Shown here: one piece after another, positions 1 to 10,503 of the stretch
How positions within the stretch are numbered: position 1 is the first letter of the stretch
How the letters are laid out: the number at the start of each line of letters is the position of its first letter
Assembly: GCF_000003605.2 (NCBI RefSeq)
Contig: NW_003149239.1
Span: 1 to 23,061, forward strand
DNA length: 23,061 nucleotides
Direction: 5' to 3'
Source of the DNA: Saccoglossus kowalevskii
Taxonomy: Eukaryota; Hemichordata; Enteropneusta; Harrimaniidae
Made by a program: the position numbers and the translations under genes
The notes under the pieces: generated by a model
What the model was told of the DNA's origin: nothing
Database searches by the model: none
The model's input: the letters and a program-made list of their open reading frames with translations, nothing else

Positions 1-1515
1 TGTTTGAAAGGGCCTAATTTGATGCCAGTTTGTGTTTGACCGGGCCTAGTGGACGACAGTTTGTGTTTGACCAGGCCTAATGGATGCCAGTTTGTGTTTG
101 ACCAGGCCTAATGGAAGCCAGTTTGTGTTTGACCAGACCTAATGGATGCCATTTTGTGTTTAACCAGGCCTAATAGATGCCAGTTTGTGTTTGACCGGGC
201 CTAATGGATGCCAGTTTGTGTTTGACCAGGCCTAATGGATGCCATTTTGTGTTTGAACGGGTCTAGTAAATGCCAGTTTCTGTTTGACCGGGCCTAGTGG
301 ATGCCAGTTTGTGTTTGACTGAGCCTAGTGGACGACAGTTTGTGTTTGACCAGGCCTAATGGATGACAGTTTGTGTTTGACCGGGCCTAATGGATGCCAG
401 TTTGTGTTTGAGCAGGCCTAATGGATGCCAGTTTGTGTTTGACCGGGCCTAATGGATGCCAGTTTGTGTTTGACCAGGCATAATGGATGCCAGTTTCTGT
501 TTGAAAGGGCCTAATGGATGCCAGTTTGTGTTTGACCAGGCCTAGTGGACGCCAGTTTGTGTTTGAGCAGGCCTAATAGATGCCAGTTTGTGTTTGACCA
601 GGCCTAATGGATGCCAGTTTGTGTTTGACCAGGCCTAATGGATGCCATTTTGTGTTTGACCAGGCCTAATGGATGCCAGTTTGTGTTTGACCGGGCCTAA
701 TGGATACCAGTTTCTGTTTGACCGGGCCTAATGGATGCCAGTTTGTGTTTGACCAGGCCTAATGGATGCCAGTTTGTGTTTGACCAGGCCTAATGGATGC
801 CAGTTTGTGTTTGACCAGGCATAATGGATGCCAGTTTCTGTTTGAAAGGGCCTAATGGATGCCAGTTTGTGTTTGACCGGGCCTAGTGGACGACAGTTTG
901 TGTTTGACCAGGCCTAATGGATGCTAGTTTGAGTTTGACCAGGCCTAATGGATGCCAGTTTGTGTTTGACCGGGCCTAATGGATGCCAGTTTGTGTTTGA
1001 CCAGGCATAATGGATGCCAGTTTCTGTTTGAAAGGGCCTAATGGATGCCAGTTTGTGTTTGACCGGGCCTAGTGGACGACAGTTTGTGTTTGACCAGGCC
1101 TAATGGATGCCAGTTTGTGTTTGACCAGGCCTAATGGAAGCCAGTTTGTGTTTGACCAGACCTAATGGATGCCATTTTGTGTTTAACCAGGCCTAATAGA
1201 TGCCAGTTTGTGTTTGACCGGGCCTAATGGATGCCAGTTTGTGTTTGACCAGGCCTAATGGATGCCATTTTGTGTTTGAACGGGTCTAGTAAATGCCAGT
1301 TTCTGTTTGACCGGGCCTAGTGGATGCCAGTTTGTGTTTGACTGAGCCTAGTGGACGACAGTTTGTGTTTGACCAGGCCTAATGGATGACAGTTTGTGTT
1401 TGACCGGGCCTAATGGATGCCAGTTTGTGTTTGAGCAGGCCTAATGGATGCCAGTTTGTGTTTGACCGGGCCTAATGGATGCCAGTTTGTGTTTGACCAG
1501 GCATAATGGATGCCA
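1..1515 (+). repeat. 33-monomer (1,023-bp) direct duplication, second copy partial
   Basis: Bases 1-492 recur at 1024-1515 at a displacement of 1,023 bp, which is 33 x 31. Shared rare monomers include GGAAGCC (113 and 1136), GAACGGGTC (255 and 1278) and GACTGAG (317 and 1340). The match stops where GAAAGGG at 503 is replaced by GACTGAG at 1526. The only clear difference is near base 18, where the first copy has TTTG for TGG (one extra base). The stretch 500-1023 holds B-type monomers: GGATACC at 702, GAAAGGG at 844 and GCTAGTTTGAG at 923. Confidence 0.9.
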
Positions 1516-1990
1516 GTTTGTGTTTGACTGAGCCTAGTGGACGACAGTTTGTGTTTGACCAGGCCTAATGGATGCCAGTTTGTGTTTGACCAGGCCTAAT
1601 GGAAGCCAGTTTGTGTTTGACCAGACCTAATGGATGCCATTTTGTGTTTAACCAGGCCTAATAGATGCCAGTTTGTGTTTGACCGGGCCTAATGGATGCC
1701 AGTTTGTGTTTGACCAGGCCTAATGGATGCCATTTTGTGTTTGAACGGGTCTAGTAAATGCCAGTTTCTGTTTGACCGGGCCTAGTGGATGCCAGTTTGT
1801 GTTTGACTGAGCCTAGTGGACGACAGTTTGTGTTTGACCAGGCCTAATGGATGACAGTTTGTGTTTGACCGGGCCTAATGGATGCCAGTTTGTGTTTGAG
1901 CAGGCCTAATGGATGCCAGTTTGTGTTTGACCGGGCCTAATGGATGCCAGTTTGTGTTTGACCAGGCATAATGGATGCCAGTTTCTGTTT
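1061..1990 (+). repeat. 15-monomer (465-bp) tandem duplication of an A block
   Basis: Bases 1061-1525 and 1526-1990 are adjacent copies exactly 465 bp (15 x 31) apart. GGAAGCC sits at 1136 and 1601, and GACTGAG at 1340 and 1805. The junction monomer at 1526 reads GACTGAG where the left copy has GACCGGG, so the crossover joined two different monomers in register. Each copy carries the full A series: GGAAG, CCAGACC, TTTAACC, AATAGATG, GAACGGGTC, GACTGAG, GATGACAG, GAGCAGG and GGCATAATGG. Confidence 0.9.
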
Positions 1991-2270
1991 GAAAGGGCCT
2001 AATGGATGCCAGTTTGTGTTTGACCAGGCCTAGTGGACGCCAGTTTGTGTTTGAGCAGGCCTAATAGATGCCAGTTTGTGTTTGACCAGGCCTAATGGAT
2101 GCCAGTTTGTGTTTGACCAGGCCTAATGGACGACAGTTTGTGTTTGACCAGGCCTAATGGATGCCAGTTTGTGTTTGACCGGGGCCTAGTGGATGAAAGT
2201 TTGTGTTTGACCAGGCTAATGGATGCCAGTTTGTGTTTGACCGGGCCTAGTGGACGACAGTTTGTGTTTG
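1991..2270 (+). repeat. Linker monomers between A blocks
   Basis: About nine monomers, starting with GAAAGGG at 1991 and GAGCAGGCCTAATAG near 2053. There is an extra G near 2171 (CCGGGGCC) and a missing C near 2213 (AGGCTAATGG). The two indels cancel, so the GGAAGCC markers at 1601 and 2314 remain 713 bp (23 x 31) apart. No gene. Confidence 0.8.
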
Positions 2271-2703
2271 ACCGGGCCTAATGGATGCCAGTTTGTGTTT
2301 GACCAGGCCTAATGGAAGCCAGTTTGTGTTTGACCAGACCTAATGGATGCCATTTTGTGTTTAACCAGGCCTAATAGATGCCAGTTTGTGTTTGACCGGG
2401 CCTAATGGATGCCAGTTTGTGTTTGACCAGGCCTAATGGATGCCATTTTGTGTTTGAACGGGTCTAGTAAATGCCAGTTTCTGTTTGACCGGGCCTAGTG
2501 GATGCCAGTTTGTGTTTGACTGAGCCTAGTGGACGACAGTTTGTGTTTGACCAGGCCTAATGGATGACAGTTTGTGTTTGACCGGGCCTAATGGATGCCA
2601 GTTTGTGTTTGAGCAGGCCTAATGGATGCCAGTTTGTGTTTGACCGGGCCTAATGGATGCCAGTTTGTGTTTGACCAGGCATAATGGATGCCAGTTTCTG
2701 TTT
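2271..2703 (+). repeat. A block, fourth copy
   Basis: GGAAGCC at 2314, then CCAGACC, TTTAACC, GAACGGGTC at 2456, GACTGAG at 2518, GATGACAG and GAGCAGG, ending before GAAAGGG at 2704. The order and spacing match the copies starting near 62, 1085 and 1550. GAACGGG rather than GACCGGG puts it in the left subfamily. Confidence 0.85.
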
Positions 2704-3850
2704 GAAAGGGCCTAATGGATGCCAGTTTGTGTTTGACCAGGCCTAGTGGACGACAGTTTGTGTTTGACCAGGCCTAATGGATGCCAGTTTGTGTTTGACC
2801 AGGCCTAATGGATGCCAGTTTGTGTTTGACCAGGCCTAATGGATGCCATTTTGTGTTTGACCAGGCCTAATGGATGCCAGTTTCTGTTTGACCGGGCCTA
2901 ATGGATGCCAGTTTGTGTTTGACCAGGCCTAATGGATGCCAGTTTGTGTTTGACCGGGCCTAATGGATGCCAGTTTGTGTTTGACCGGGTCTAGTGGACG
3001 CCAGTTTGTGTTTGACCAGGCCTAATGGATGCCAGTTTGTGTTTGACCGGGCCTAGTGGATGCCAGTTTGCGTTTGACCAGGCCTAATGGATGCCATTTT
3101 GTGTTTGACCAGGCCTAATGGATGCCAGTTTGTGTTTGACCGGGCCTAGTGGACGACAGTTTGTGTTTGACCATGCCTAATGGATGCCAGTTTCTGTTTG
3201 ACCGGGCCTAGTGGATGAAAGTTTGTGTTTGACCAGGCCTAATGGATGCCAGTTTTTGTTTGATTGGGTCTAGTGGACGCCAGTTTGTGTTTGACCAGGC
3301 CTAATGGATGCCAGTTTGTGTTTGACCAGGCCTAATGGATGCCATTTTGTGTTTGACCAGGCCTAATGGATGCCAGTTTGTGTTTGACCGGGCCTAATGG
3401 ATGCCAGTTTCTGTTTGACCGGGCCTAATGGATGCCAGTTTGTGTTTGACCAGGCCTAATGGATGCCATTTTGTGTTTGACCAGGCCTAATGGATGCCAG
3501 TTTGTGTTTGACCAGGCCTAATGGATGCCAGTTTGTGTTTGACCGGGCCTAATGGATGCCGGTTTGTGTTTGACCGGGCCGAGTGGACGCCAGTTTGTGT
3601 TTGACCAGGCCTAATGGATGCCAGTTTGTGTTTGACCGGGCCTAGTGGATGCCAGTTTGCGTTTCACCAGGCCTAATGGATGCCATTTTGTGTTTGACCA
3701 GGCCTAATGGATGCCAGTTTCTGTTTGACCGGGCCTAGTGGACGACAGTTTGTGTTTGACCAGGCCTAATGGATGCCAGTTTCTGTTTGACTGGGCCTAG
3801 TGGATGAAAGTTTGTGTTTGACCAGGCCTAATGGATGCCAGTTTTTGTTT
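2704..3850 (+). repeat. A-to-C segment with its C portion duplicated (19 monomers)
   Basis: Runs from GAAAGGG at 2704 through CCGGGTCTAGTGG, TTTGCG, CCATGCC at 3171 and GGATGAAAG to the C marker GATTGGGTC at 3262. A second C marker lies at 3851, 589 bp (19 x 31) on, and repeats the TTTGCG, GGATGAAAG, TTTTTG, GATTGGG series. CCGAGTGG at 3579 is shared with about 9125 and 17078. About 2.81-3.49 kb closely matches about 12.12-12.80 kb at a displacement of 9,315 bp. Confidence 0.8.
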
Positions 3851-4222
3851 GATTGGGTCTAGTGGACGCCAGTTTGTGTTTGACCGGGCCTAATGGATGC
3901 CAGTTTGTGTTTGACTGGGCCTAATGGATGCCAGTTTGTGTTTGACCAGGCCTAATGGATGCCAGTTTGTGTTTGACCGGGCCTAGTGGATGCCAGTTTG
4001 TGTTTGACCGGGCCTAATGGATGCCATTTTGTGTTTGACCAGGCCTAATGGATGCCAGTTTGTGTTTGACCGGGCCTAGTGGACGACAGTTTGTGTTTGA
4101 CCAGGCCTAATGGATGCCAGTTTCTGTTTGACTGGGCCTAGTGGACGACAGTTTGTGTTTGACCAGGCCTAATGGATGCCAGTTTTTGTTTGACCAGGTC
4201 TAGTGGACGCCAGTTTGTGTTT
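3851..4222 (+). repeat. C marker followed by an E block
   Basis: After GATTGGGTC at 3851 come CCGGG, GACTGGGCCTAATGG, then the E series: CCGGGCC with GCCATTTT, GGACGACAG, TTTCTG-GACTGGG, TTTTTG and CCAGGTCTAGTGG, reaching GAGCAGG at 4223. The early GACTGGGCCTAATGG monomer after the C marker is shared only with the copies at 9329 and 17288. Confidence 0.75.
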
Positions 4223-5539
4223 GAGCAGGCCTAATAGATGCCAGTTTGTGTTTGACCAGGCCTAATGGATGCCAGTTTGTGTTTGACCAGGCCTAATGGA
4301 TGCCATTTTGTGTTTGACCAGGCCTAATGGATGCCAGTTTGTGTTTGACCGGGCCTAATGGATACCAGTTTCTGTTTGACCGGGCCTAATGGATGCCAGT
4401 TTCTGTTTGACCAGGCCTAATGGATGCCAGTTTGTGTTTGACCAGGCCTAATGGATGCCAGTTTGTGTTTGACCAGGCATAATGGATGCCAGTTTCTGTT
4501 TGAAAGGGCCTAATGGATGCCAGTTTGTGTTTGACCGGGCCTAGTGGACGACAGTTTGTGTTTGACCAGGCCTAATGGATGCTAGTTTGAGTTTGACCAG
4601 GCCTAATGGATGCCAGTTTGTGTTTGACCGGGCCTAATGGATGCCAGTTTGTGTTTGACCAGGCATAATGGATGCCAGTTTCTGTTTGAAAGGGCCTAAT
4701 GGATGCCAGTTTGTGTTTGACCGGGCCTAGTGGACGACAGTTTGTGTTTGACCAGGCCTAATGGATGCCAGTTTGTGTTTGACCAGGCCTAATGGATGCC
4801 AGTTTGTGTTTGAGCAGGCCTAATGGATGCCAGTTTGTGTTTGACCGGGCCTAATGGATGCCAGTTTGTGTTTGACCAGGCATAATGGATGCCAGTTTCT
4901 GTTTGAAAGGGCCTAATGGATGCCAGTTTGTGTTTGACCAGGCCTAGTGGACGCCAGTTTGTGTTTGAGCAGGCCTAATAGATGCCAGTTTGTGTTTGAC
5001 CAGGCCTAATGGATGCCAGTTTGTGTTTGACCAGGCCTAATGGATGCCATTTTGTGATTGACCAGGCCTAATGGATGCCAGTTTGTGTTTGACCGGGCCT
5101 AATGGATACCAGTTTCTGTTTGACCGGGCCTAATGGATGCCAGTTTGTGTTTGACCAGGCCTAATGGATGCCAGTTTGTGTTTGACCAGGCCTAATGGAT
5201 GCCAGTTTGTGTTTGACCAGGCATAATGGATGCCAGTTTCTGTTTGAAAGGGCCTAATGGATGCCAGTTTGTGTTTGACCGGGCCTAGTGGACGACAGTT
5301 TGTGTTTGACCAGGCCTAATGGATGCTAGTTTGAGTTTGACCAGGCCTAATGGATGCCAGTTTGTGTTTGACCGGGCCTAATGGATGCCAGTTTGTGTTT
5401 GACCAGGCATAATGGATGCCAGTTTCTGTTTGAAAGGGCCTAATGGATGCCAGTTTGTGTTTGACCGGGCCTAGTGGACGACAGTTTGTGTTTGACCAGG
5501 CCTAATGGATGCCAGTTTGTGTTTGACCAGGCCTAATGG
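4223..5539 (+). repeat. 24-monomer (744-bp) duplicated B blocks
   Basis: GAGCAGGCC at 4223 and 4967, GGATACC at 4360 and 5104, GAAAGGG at 4502 and 5246, and GCTAGTTTGAG at 4581 and 5325 are all exactly 744 bp (24 x 31) apart. The copies separate near 4795/5539, where the second enters GGAAGCC and an A block. The stretch 4786-5573 also matches 384-1171 at a displacement of 4,402 bp (142 x 31), with GTGATTG near 5056 the only difference I noticed. Confidence 0.85.
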
Positions 5540-5896
5540 AAGCCAGTTTGTGTTTGACCAGACCTAATAGATGCCAGTTTGTGTTTGACCGGGCCTAATG
5601 GATGCCAGTTTGTGTTTGACCAGGCCTAATGGATGCCATTTTGTGTTTGAACGGGTCTAGTAAATGCCAGTTTCTGTTTGACCGGGCCTAGTGGATGCCA
5701 GTTTGTGTTTGACTGAGCCTAGTGGACGACAGTTTGTGTTTGACCAGGCCTAATGGATGACAGTTTGTGTTTGACCGGGCCTAATGGATGCCAGTTTGTG
5801 TTTGAGCAGGCCTAATGGATGCCAGTTTGTGTTTGACCGGGCCTAATGGATGCCAGTTTGTGTTTGACCAGGCATAATGGATGCCAGTTTCTGTTT
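5540..5896 (+). repeat. A block, fifth copy, one monomer short
   Basis: Starts at GGAAGCC (5538) and continues GAACGGGTC at 5649, GACTGAG at 5711, GATGACAG and GAGCAGG. CCAGACC is followed directly by TAATAGATG near 5565. The other A copies have an extra GCCATTTT-TTTAACC monomer there, so one 31-bp unit was lost in register. Confidence 0.8.
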
Positions 5897-6203
5897 GAAA
5901 GGGCCTAATGGATGCCAGTTTGTGTTTGACCAGGCCTAGTGGACGACAGTTTGTGTTTGACCAGGCCTAATGGATGCCAGTTTGTGTTTGACCAGGCCTA
6001 ATGGATGCCAGTTTGTGTTTGACCAGGCCTAATGGATGCCATTTTGTGTTTGACCAGGCCTAATGGATGCCAGTTTCTGTTTGACCGGGCCTAATGGATG
6101 CCAGTTTGTGTTTGACCAGGCCTAATGGATGCCAGTTTGTGTTTGACCGGGCATAATGGATGCCAGTTTCTGTTTGAAAGGGCCTAATGGATGCCAGTTT
6201 GTG
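5897..6203 (+). repeat. Local 9-monomer (279-bp) duplication
   Basis: GAAAGGG occurs at 5897 and again at 6176, 279 bp (9 x 31) apart. Both are followed by CCAGGCCTAGTGGACG, CCAGG monomers, GCCATTTT and TTTCTG-CCGGG. The second is preceded by CCGGGCATAATGG, a hybrid of GGCAT with CCGGG not seen at the other GAAAGGG sites. Confidence 0.7.
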
Positions 6204-6750
6204 TTTGACCAGGCCTAGTGGACGACAGTTTGTGTTTGACCAGGCCTAATGGATGCCAGTTTGTGTTTGACCAGGCCTAATGGATGCCATTTTGTGTTTG
6301 ACCAGGCCTAATGGATGCCAGTTTCTGTTTGACCGGGCCTAATGGATGCCAGTTTGTGTTTGACCAGGCCTAATGGATGCCAGTTTGTGTTTGACCGGGC
6401 CTAATGGATGCCAGTTTGTGTTTGACCGGGTCTAGTGGACGCCAGTTTGTGTTTGACCAGGCCTAATGGATGCCAGTTTGTGTTTGACCGGGCCTAGTGG
6501 ATGCCAGTTTGCGTTTGACCAGGCCTAATGGATGCCATTTTGTGTTTGACCAGGCCTAATGGATGCCAGTTTGTGTTTGACCGGGCCTAGTGGACGACAG
6601 TTTGTGTTTGACCATGCCTAATGGATGCCAGTTTCTGTTTGACCGGGCCTAGTGGATGAAAGTTTGTGTTTGACCAGGCCTAATGGATGCCAGTTTTTGT
6701 TTGATTGGGTCTAGTGGACGCCAGTTTGTGTTTGACCAGGCCTAGTGGAT
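6204..6750 (+). repeat. A-to-C segment, paired with about 12.08-12.62 kb
   Basis: Contains CCGGGTCTAGTGG, TTTGCG, CCATGCC at 6612, GGATGAAAG and the C marker GATTGGGTC at 6703. CCATGCC and GATTGGG recur at 12486 and 12577, both displaced by 5,874 bp. That equals 190 x 31 less the 16 net deleted bases counted in between. Confidence 0.8.
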
Positions 6751-8982
6751 GGCAGTTTGTGTTTGACCGGGCCTAATGGATGCCATTTTGTGTTTGACCA
6801 GGCCTAATGGATGCCAGTTTGTGTTTGACCGGGCCTAGTGGACGACAGTTTGTGTTTGACCAGGCCTAATGGATGCCAGTTTCTGTTTGACTGGGCCTAG
6901 TGGACGACAGTTTGTGTTTGACCAGGCCTAATGGATGCCAGTTTTTGTTTGACCAGGTCTAGTGGACGCCAGTTTGTGTTTGAGCAGGCCTAATGGATGC
7001 CAGTTTGTGTTTGACCAGGCCTAATGGATGCCAGTTTGTGTTTGACCAGGCCTAATGGATGCCATTTTGTGTTTGACCAGGCCTAATGGATGCCAGTTTG
7101 TGTTTGACCGGGCCTAATGGATGCCAGTTTCTGTTTGACCGGGCCTAATGGATGCCAGTTTGTGTTTGACCAGGCCTAATGGATGCCAGTTTGTATTTGA
7201 CCAGGCCTAATGGATGCCAGTTTGTGTTGACCGGGCCTAGTGGATGCCAGTTTGTGTTTGACCGGGCCTAATGGATGCCATTTTGTGTTCGACCAGGCCT
7301 AATGGATGCCAGTTTGTGTTTGACCGGGCCTAGTGGACGACAGTTTGTGTTTGACCAGGCCTAATGGATGCCAGTTTCTGTTTGACTGGGCCTAGTGGAC
7401 GACAGTTTGTGTTTGACCAGGCCTAATGGATGCCAGTTTTTGTTTGACCAGGTCTAGTGGACGCCAGTTTGTGTTTGAGCAGGCCTAATAGATGCCAGTT
7501 TGTGTTTGACCAGGCCTAATGGATGCCAGTTTGTGTTTGACCAGGCCTAATGGATGCCATTTTGTGTTTGACCAGGCCTAATGGATGCCAGTTTGTGTTT
7601 GACCGGGCCTAATGGATACCAGTTTCTGTTTGACCGGGCCTAATGGATGCCAGTTTGTGTTTGACCAGGCCTAATGGATGCCAGTTTGTGTTTGACCAGG
7701 CCTAATGGATGCCAGTTTGTGTTTGACCAGGCATAATGGATGCCAGTTTCTGTTTGAAAGGGCCTAATGGATGCCAGTTTGTGTTTGACCGGGCCTAGTG
7801 GACGACAGTTTGTGTTTGACCAGGCCTAATGGATGCTAGTTTGAGTTTGACCAGGCCTAATGGATGCCAGTTTGTGTTTGACCGGGCCTAATGGATGCCA
7901 GTTTGTGTTTGACCAGGCATAATGGATGCCAGTTTGTGTTTGAAAGGGCCTAATGGATGCCAGTTTGTGTTTGACCAGGCCTAGTGGACGACAGTTTGTG
8001 TTTGACCAGGCCTAATGGATGCCAGTTTGTGTTTGACCAGGCCTAATGGATGCCAGTTTGTGTTTGACCAGGCCTAATGGATGCCATTTTGTGTTTGACC
8101 AGGCCTAATGGATGCCAGTTTGTGTTTGACCGGGCCTAATGGATACCAGTTTCTGTTTGACCGGGCCTAATGGATGCCAGTTTGTGTTTGACCAGGCCTT
8201 ATGGATGCCAGTTTGTGTTTGACCAGGCCTAATGGATGCCAGTTTGTGTTTGACCAGGCATAATGGATGCCAGTTTCTGTTTGAAAGGGCCTAATGGATG
8301 CCAGTTTGTGTTTGACCGGGCCTAGTGGACGACAGTTTGTGTTTGACCAGGCCTAATGGATGCCAGTTTGTGTTTGACCAGGCCTAATGGATGCCAGTTT
8401 GTGTTTGACCGGGCCTAGTGGATGGCAGTTTGTGTTTGACCGGGCCTAATGGATGCCATTTTGTGTTTGACCAGGCCTAATGGATGACAGTTTGTGTTTG
8501 ACCGGGCCTAGTGGACGACAGTTTGTGTTTGACCAGGCCTAATGGATGCCAGTTTCTGTTTGACTGGGCCTAGTGGACGACAGTTTGTGTTTGACCAGGC
8601 CTAATGGATGCCAGTTTTTGTTTGACCAGGTCTAGTGGACGCCAGTTTGTGTTTGAGCAGGCCTAATGGATGCCAGTTTGTGTTTGACCAGGCCTAATGG
8701 ATGCCAGTTTGTGTTTGACCAGGCCTAATGGATGCCATTTTGTGTTTGACCAGGCCTAATGGATGCCAGTTATGTTTGACCGGGCCTAATGGATGCCAGT
8801 TTCTGTTTGACCGGGCCTAATGGATGCCAGTTTGTGTTTGACCAGGCCTAATGGATGCCAGTTTGTGTTTGACCAGGCCTAATGGATGCCAGTTTGTGTT
8901 TGACCAGGCCTAATGGATGCCAGTTTGTGTTTGACCGGGCCTAGTGGACGACAGTTTGTGTTTGACCAGGCCTAATGGATGC
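6751..8982 (+). repeat. Repeated E and B blocks
   Basis: E-type series lie at about 6760-6985, 7245-7480 and 8420-8660. B markers are GGATACC at 7614 and 8141, GAAAGGG at 7756, 7942 and 8283, GCTAGTTTGAG at 7835 and GCTAGTTTGTG at 8981. CCAGGCCTTATGG near 8191 also occurs in the later B blocks near 11312 and 16116. Single-base losses lie at about 7227 and 8770. The switch from the TTTGAG to the TTTGTG form of the GCTAG monomer happens inside this stretch. No gene. Confidence 0.75.
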
Positions 8983-9060
8983 TAGTTTGTGTTTGACCAG
9001 GCCTAATGGATGCCAGTTTGTGTTTGACCGGGCCTAATGGATGCCAGTTTGTGTTTGATC

Positions 9061-9215
9061 ACGCATAATGGATGCCAGTTTCTGTTTGAAGGGCCTAATG
9101 GATGCCAGTTTGTGTTTGACCGGGCGAGTGGATGCCAGTTTGCGTTTGACCAGGCTAATGGATGCATTTGTGTTTGACCAGGCTAATGGATGCCAGTTTC
9201 TGTTTGACCGGGCTA
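9061..9215 (+). repeat. Indel-rich stretch of the satellite, cluster 1
   Basis: Seven bases are missing relative to the monomer: GAAGGG for GAAAGGG near 9088, CGGGCGAG near 9124, AGGCTAAT near 9153, GATGCATTTG near 9164 (two bases), GGCTAATGG near 9181 and GGCTAGTGG near 9211. The corresponding copy at 17040-17288 has the same monomers with none of these losses. From GAAAGGG to GATTGGG is 248 bp there and 241 bp here. Uncorrected read errors are the likely cause, though real decay is possible. Confidence 0.75.
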
Positions 9216-9978
9216 GTGGACGACAGTTTGTGTTTGACCAGGCCTAATGGATGCCAGTTTCTGTTTGACCGGGCCTAGTGGATGAAAGTTTGTGTTTGAC
9301 CAGGCCTAATGGATGCCAGTTTTTGTTTGATTGGGTCTAGTGGACGCCAGTTTGTGTTTGACCGGGCCTAATGGATGCCAGTTTGTGTTTGACTGGGCCT
9401 AATGGATGCCAGTTTGTGTTTGACCAGGCCTAATGGATGCCAGTTTGTGTTTGACCGGGCCTAGTGGATGCCAGTTTGTGTTTGACCGGGCCTAATGGAT
9501 GCCATTTTGTGTTTGACCAGGCCTAATGGATGCCAGTTTGTGTTTGACCGGGCCTAGTGGACGACAGTTTGTGTTTGACCAGGCCTAATGGATGCCAGTT
9601 TCTGTTTGACTGGGCCTAGTGGACGACAGTTTGTGTTTGACCAGGCCTAATGGATGCCAGTTTTTGTTTGACCAGGTCTAGTGGACGCCAGTTTGTGTTT
9701 GAGCAGGCCTAATAGATGCCAGTTTGTGTTTGACCAGGCCTAATGGATGCCAGTTTGTGTTTGACCGGGTCTAGTAAATGCCAGTTTCTGTTTGACCGGG
9801 CCTAGTGGATGCCAGTTTGTGTTTGACTGAGCCTAGTGGACGACAGTTTGTGTTTGACCAGGCCTAATGGATGACAGTTTGTGTTTGACTGGGCCTAATG
9901 GATGCCAGTTTGTGTTTGAGCAGGCCTAATGGATGCCAGTTTGTGTTTGACCGGGCCTAATGGATGCCAGTTTGTGTT
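9216..9978 (+). repeat. C marker, E block and A block
   Basis: GATTGGGTC at 9329 with GACTGGGCC near 9391, E series to about 9700, then directly an A block: GACCGGGTCTAGTAAATG at 9763, GACTGAG at 9825, GATGACAG and GAGCAGG near 9918. The usual B block between E and A is reduced to GAGCAGG-CCAGG. GACTGGGCCTAATGG after GATGACAG (9887) and TTTTACC (9980) recur at 16916 and 17009 at a displacement of 7,029 bp. Confidence 0.75.
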
Positions 9979-10210
9979 TTACCAGGCATATGGATGCCAG
10001 TTTCTGTTTGAAAGGGCCTAATGGATGCCAGTTTGTGTTTGACCAGGGCCTAGTGGACGACAGTTTGTGTTTGACCAGGCTAATGGATGCCAGTTGTGTT
10101 TACCAGGCATAATGGATGCCAGTTTCTGTTTGAAAGGGCTAATGGATGCCAGTTTGTGTTTGACCAGGCTAGTGGACGACAGTTTGTGTTTGACCAGGCT
10201 AATGGATGCC
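9979..10210 (+). repeat. Indel-rich stretch of the satellite, cluster 2
   Basis: Changes of length: GGCATATGG near 9989 (-1), CCAGGGCC near 10046 (+1), AGGCTAAT near 10078 (-1), CCAGTTGTG and TTTACC near 10093-10103 (-2), GGGCTAAT near 10138 (-1), AGGCTAGT near 10167 (-1) and AGGCTAAT near 10198 (-1). Successive 30-bp monomers keep one reading frame open, producing a 65-codon frame at 10067-10264 made of a 10-residue repeat. This is not a gene. Mostly homopolymer losses, so assembly error is suspected. Confidence 0.75.
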
Positions 10211-10503
10211 AGTTTGTGTTTGACCAGGCCTAGTGGACGACAGTTTGTGTTTGACCAGGCCTAATGGATGCCAGTTTGTGTTTGACCAGGCCTAATGGAT
10301 GCCAGTTTGTGTTTGACCAGGCCTAATGGATGCCATTTTGTGTTTGACCAGGCCTAATGGATGCCAGTTTCTGTTTGACCGGGCCTAATGGATGCCAGTT
10401 TGTGTTTGACCAGGCCTAATGGATGCCAGTTTGTGTTTGACCGGGCCTAATGGATGCCAGTTTGTGTTTGACCGGGTCTAGTGGACGCCAGTTTGTGTTT
10501 GAC
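10211..10503 (+). repeat. A-to-C linker monomers
   Basis: CCAGGCCTAGTGGACG, several CCAGG monomers, GCCATTTT, TTTCTG-CCGGG and CCGGGTCTAGTGG. The same series follows GAAAGGG at 2704, 6176 and 21066. No gene. Confidence 0.75.

Noticed and set aside
13-24. Odd TAATTTGATG at the window start as an array boundary
   Set aside because: It is a one-base insertion with a substitution in one monomer. Normal monomers lie on both sides, so it is a local variant or error, not an array edge.
10067-10264. 65-codon plus-strand open frame with a 10-residue repeat
   Set aside because: It exists only because several consecutive monomers here are 30 bp (one C lost), which keeps one frame open. It lies in the suspect deletion cluster and shows no initiation context or family resemblance.
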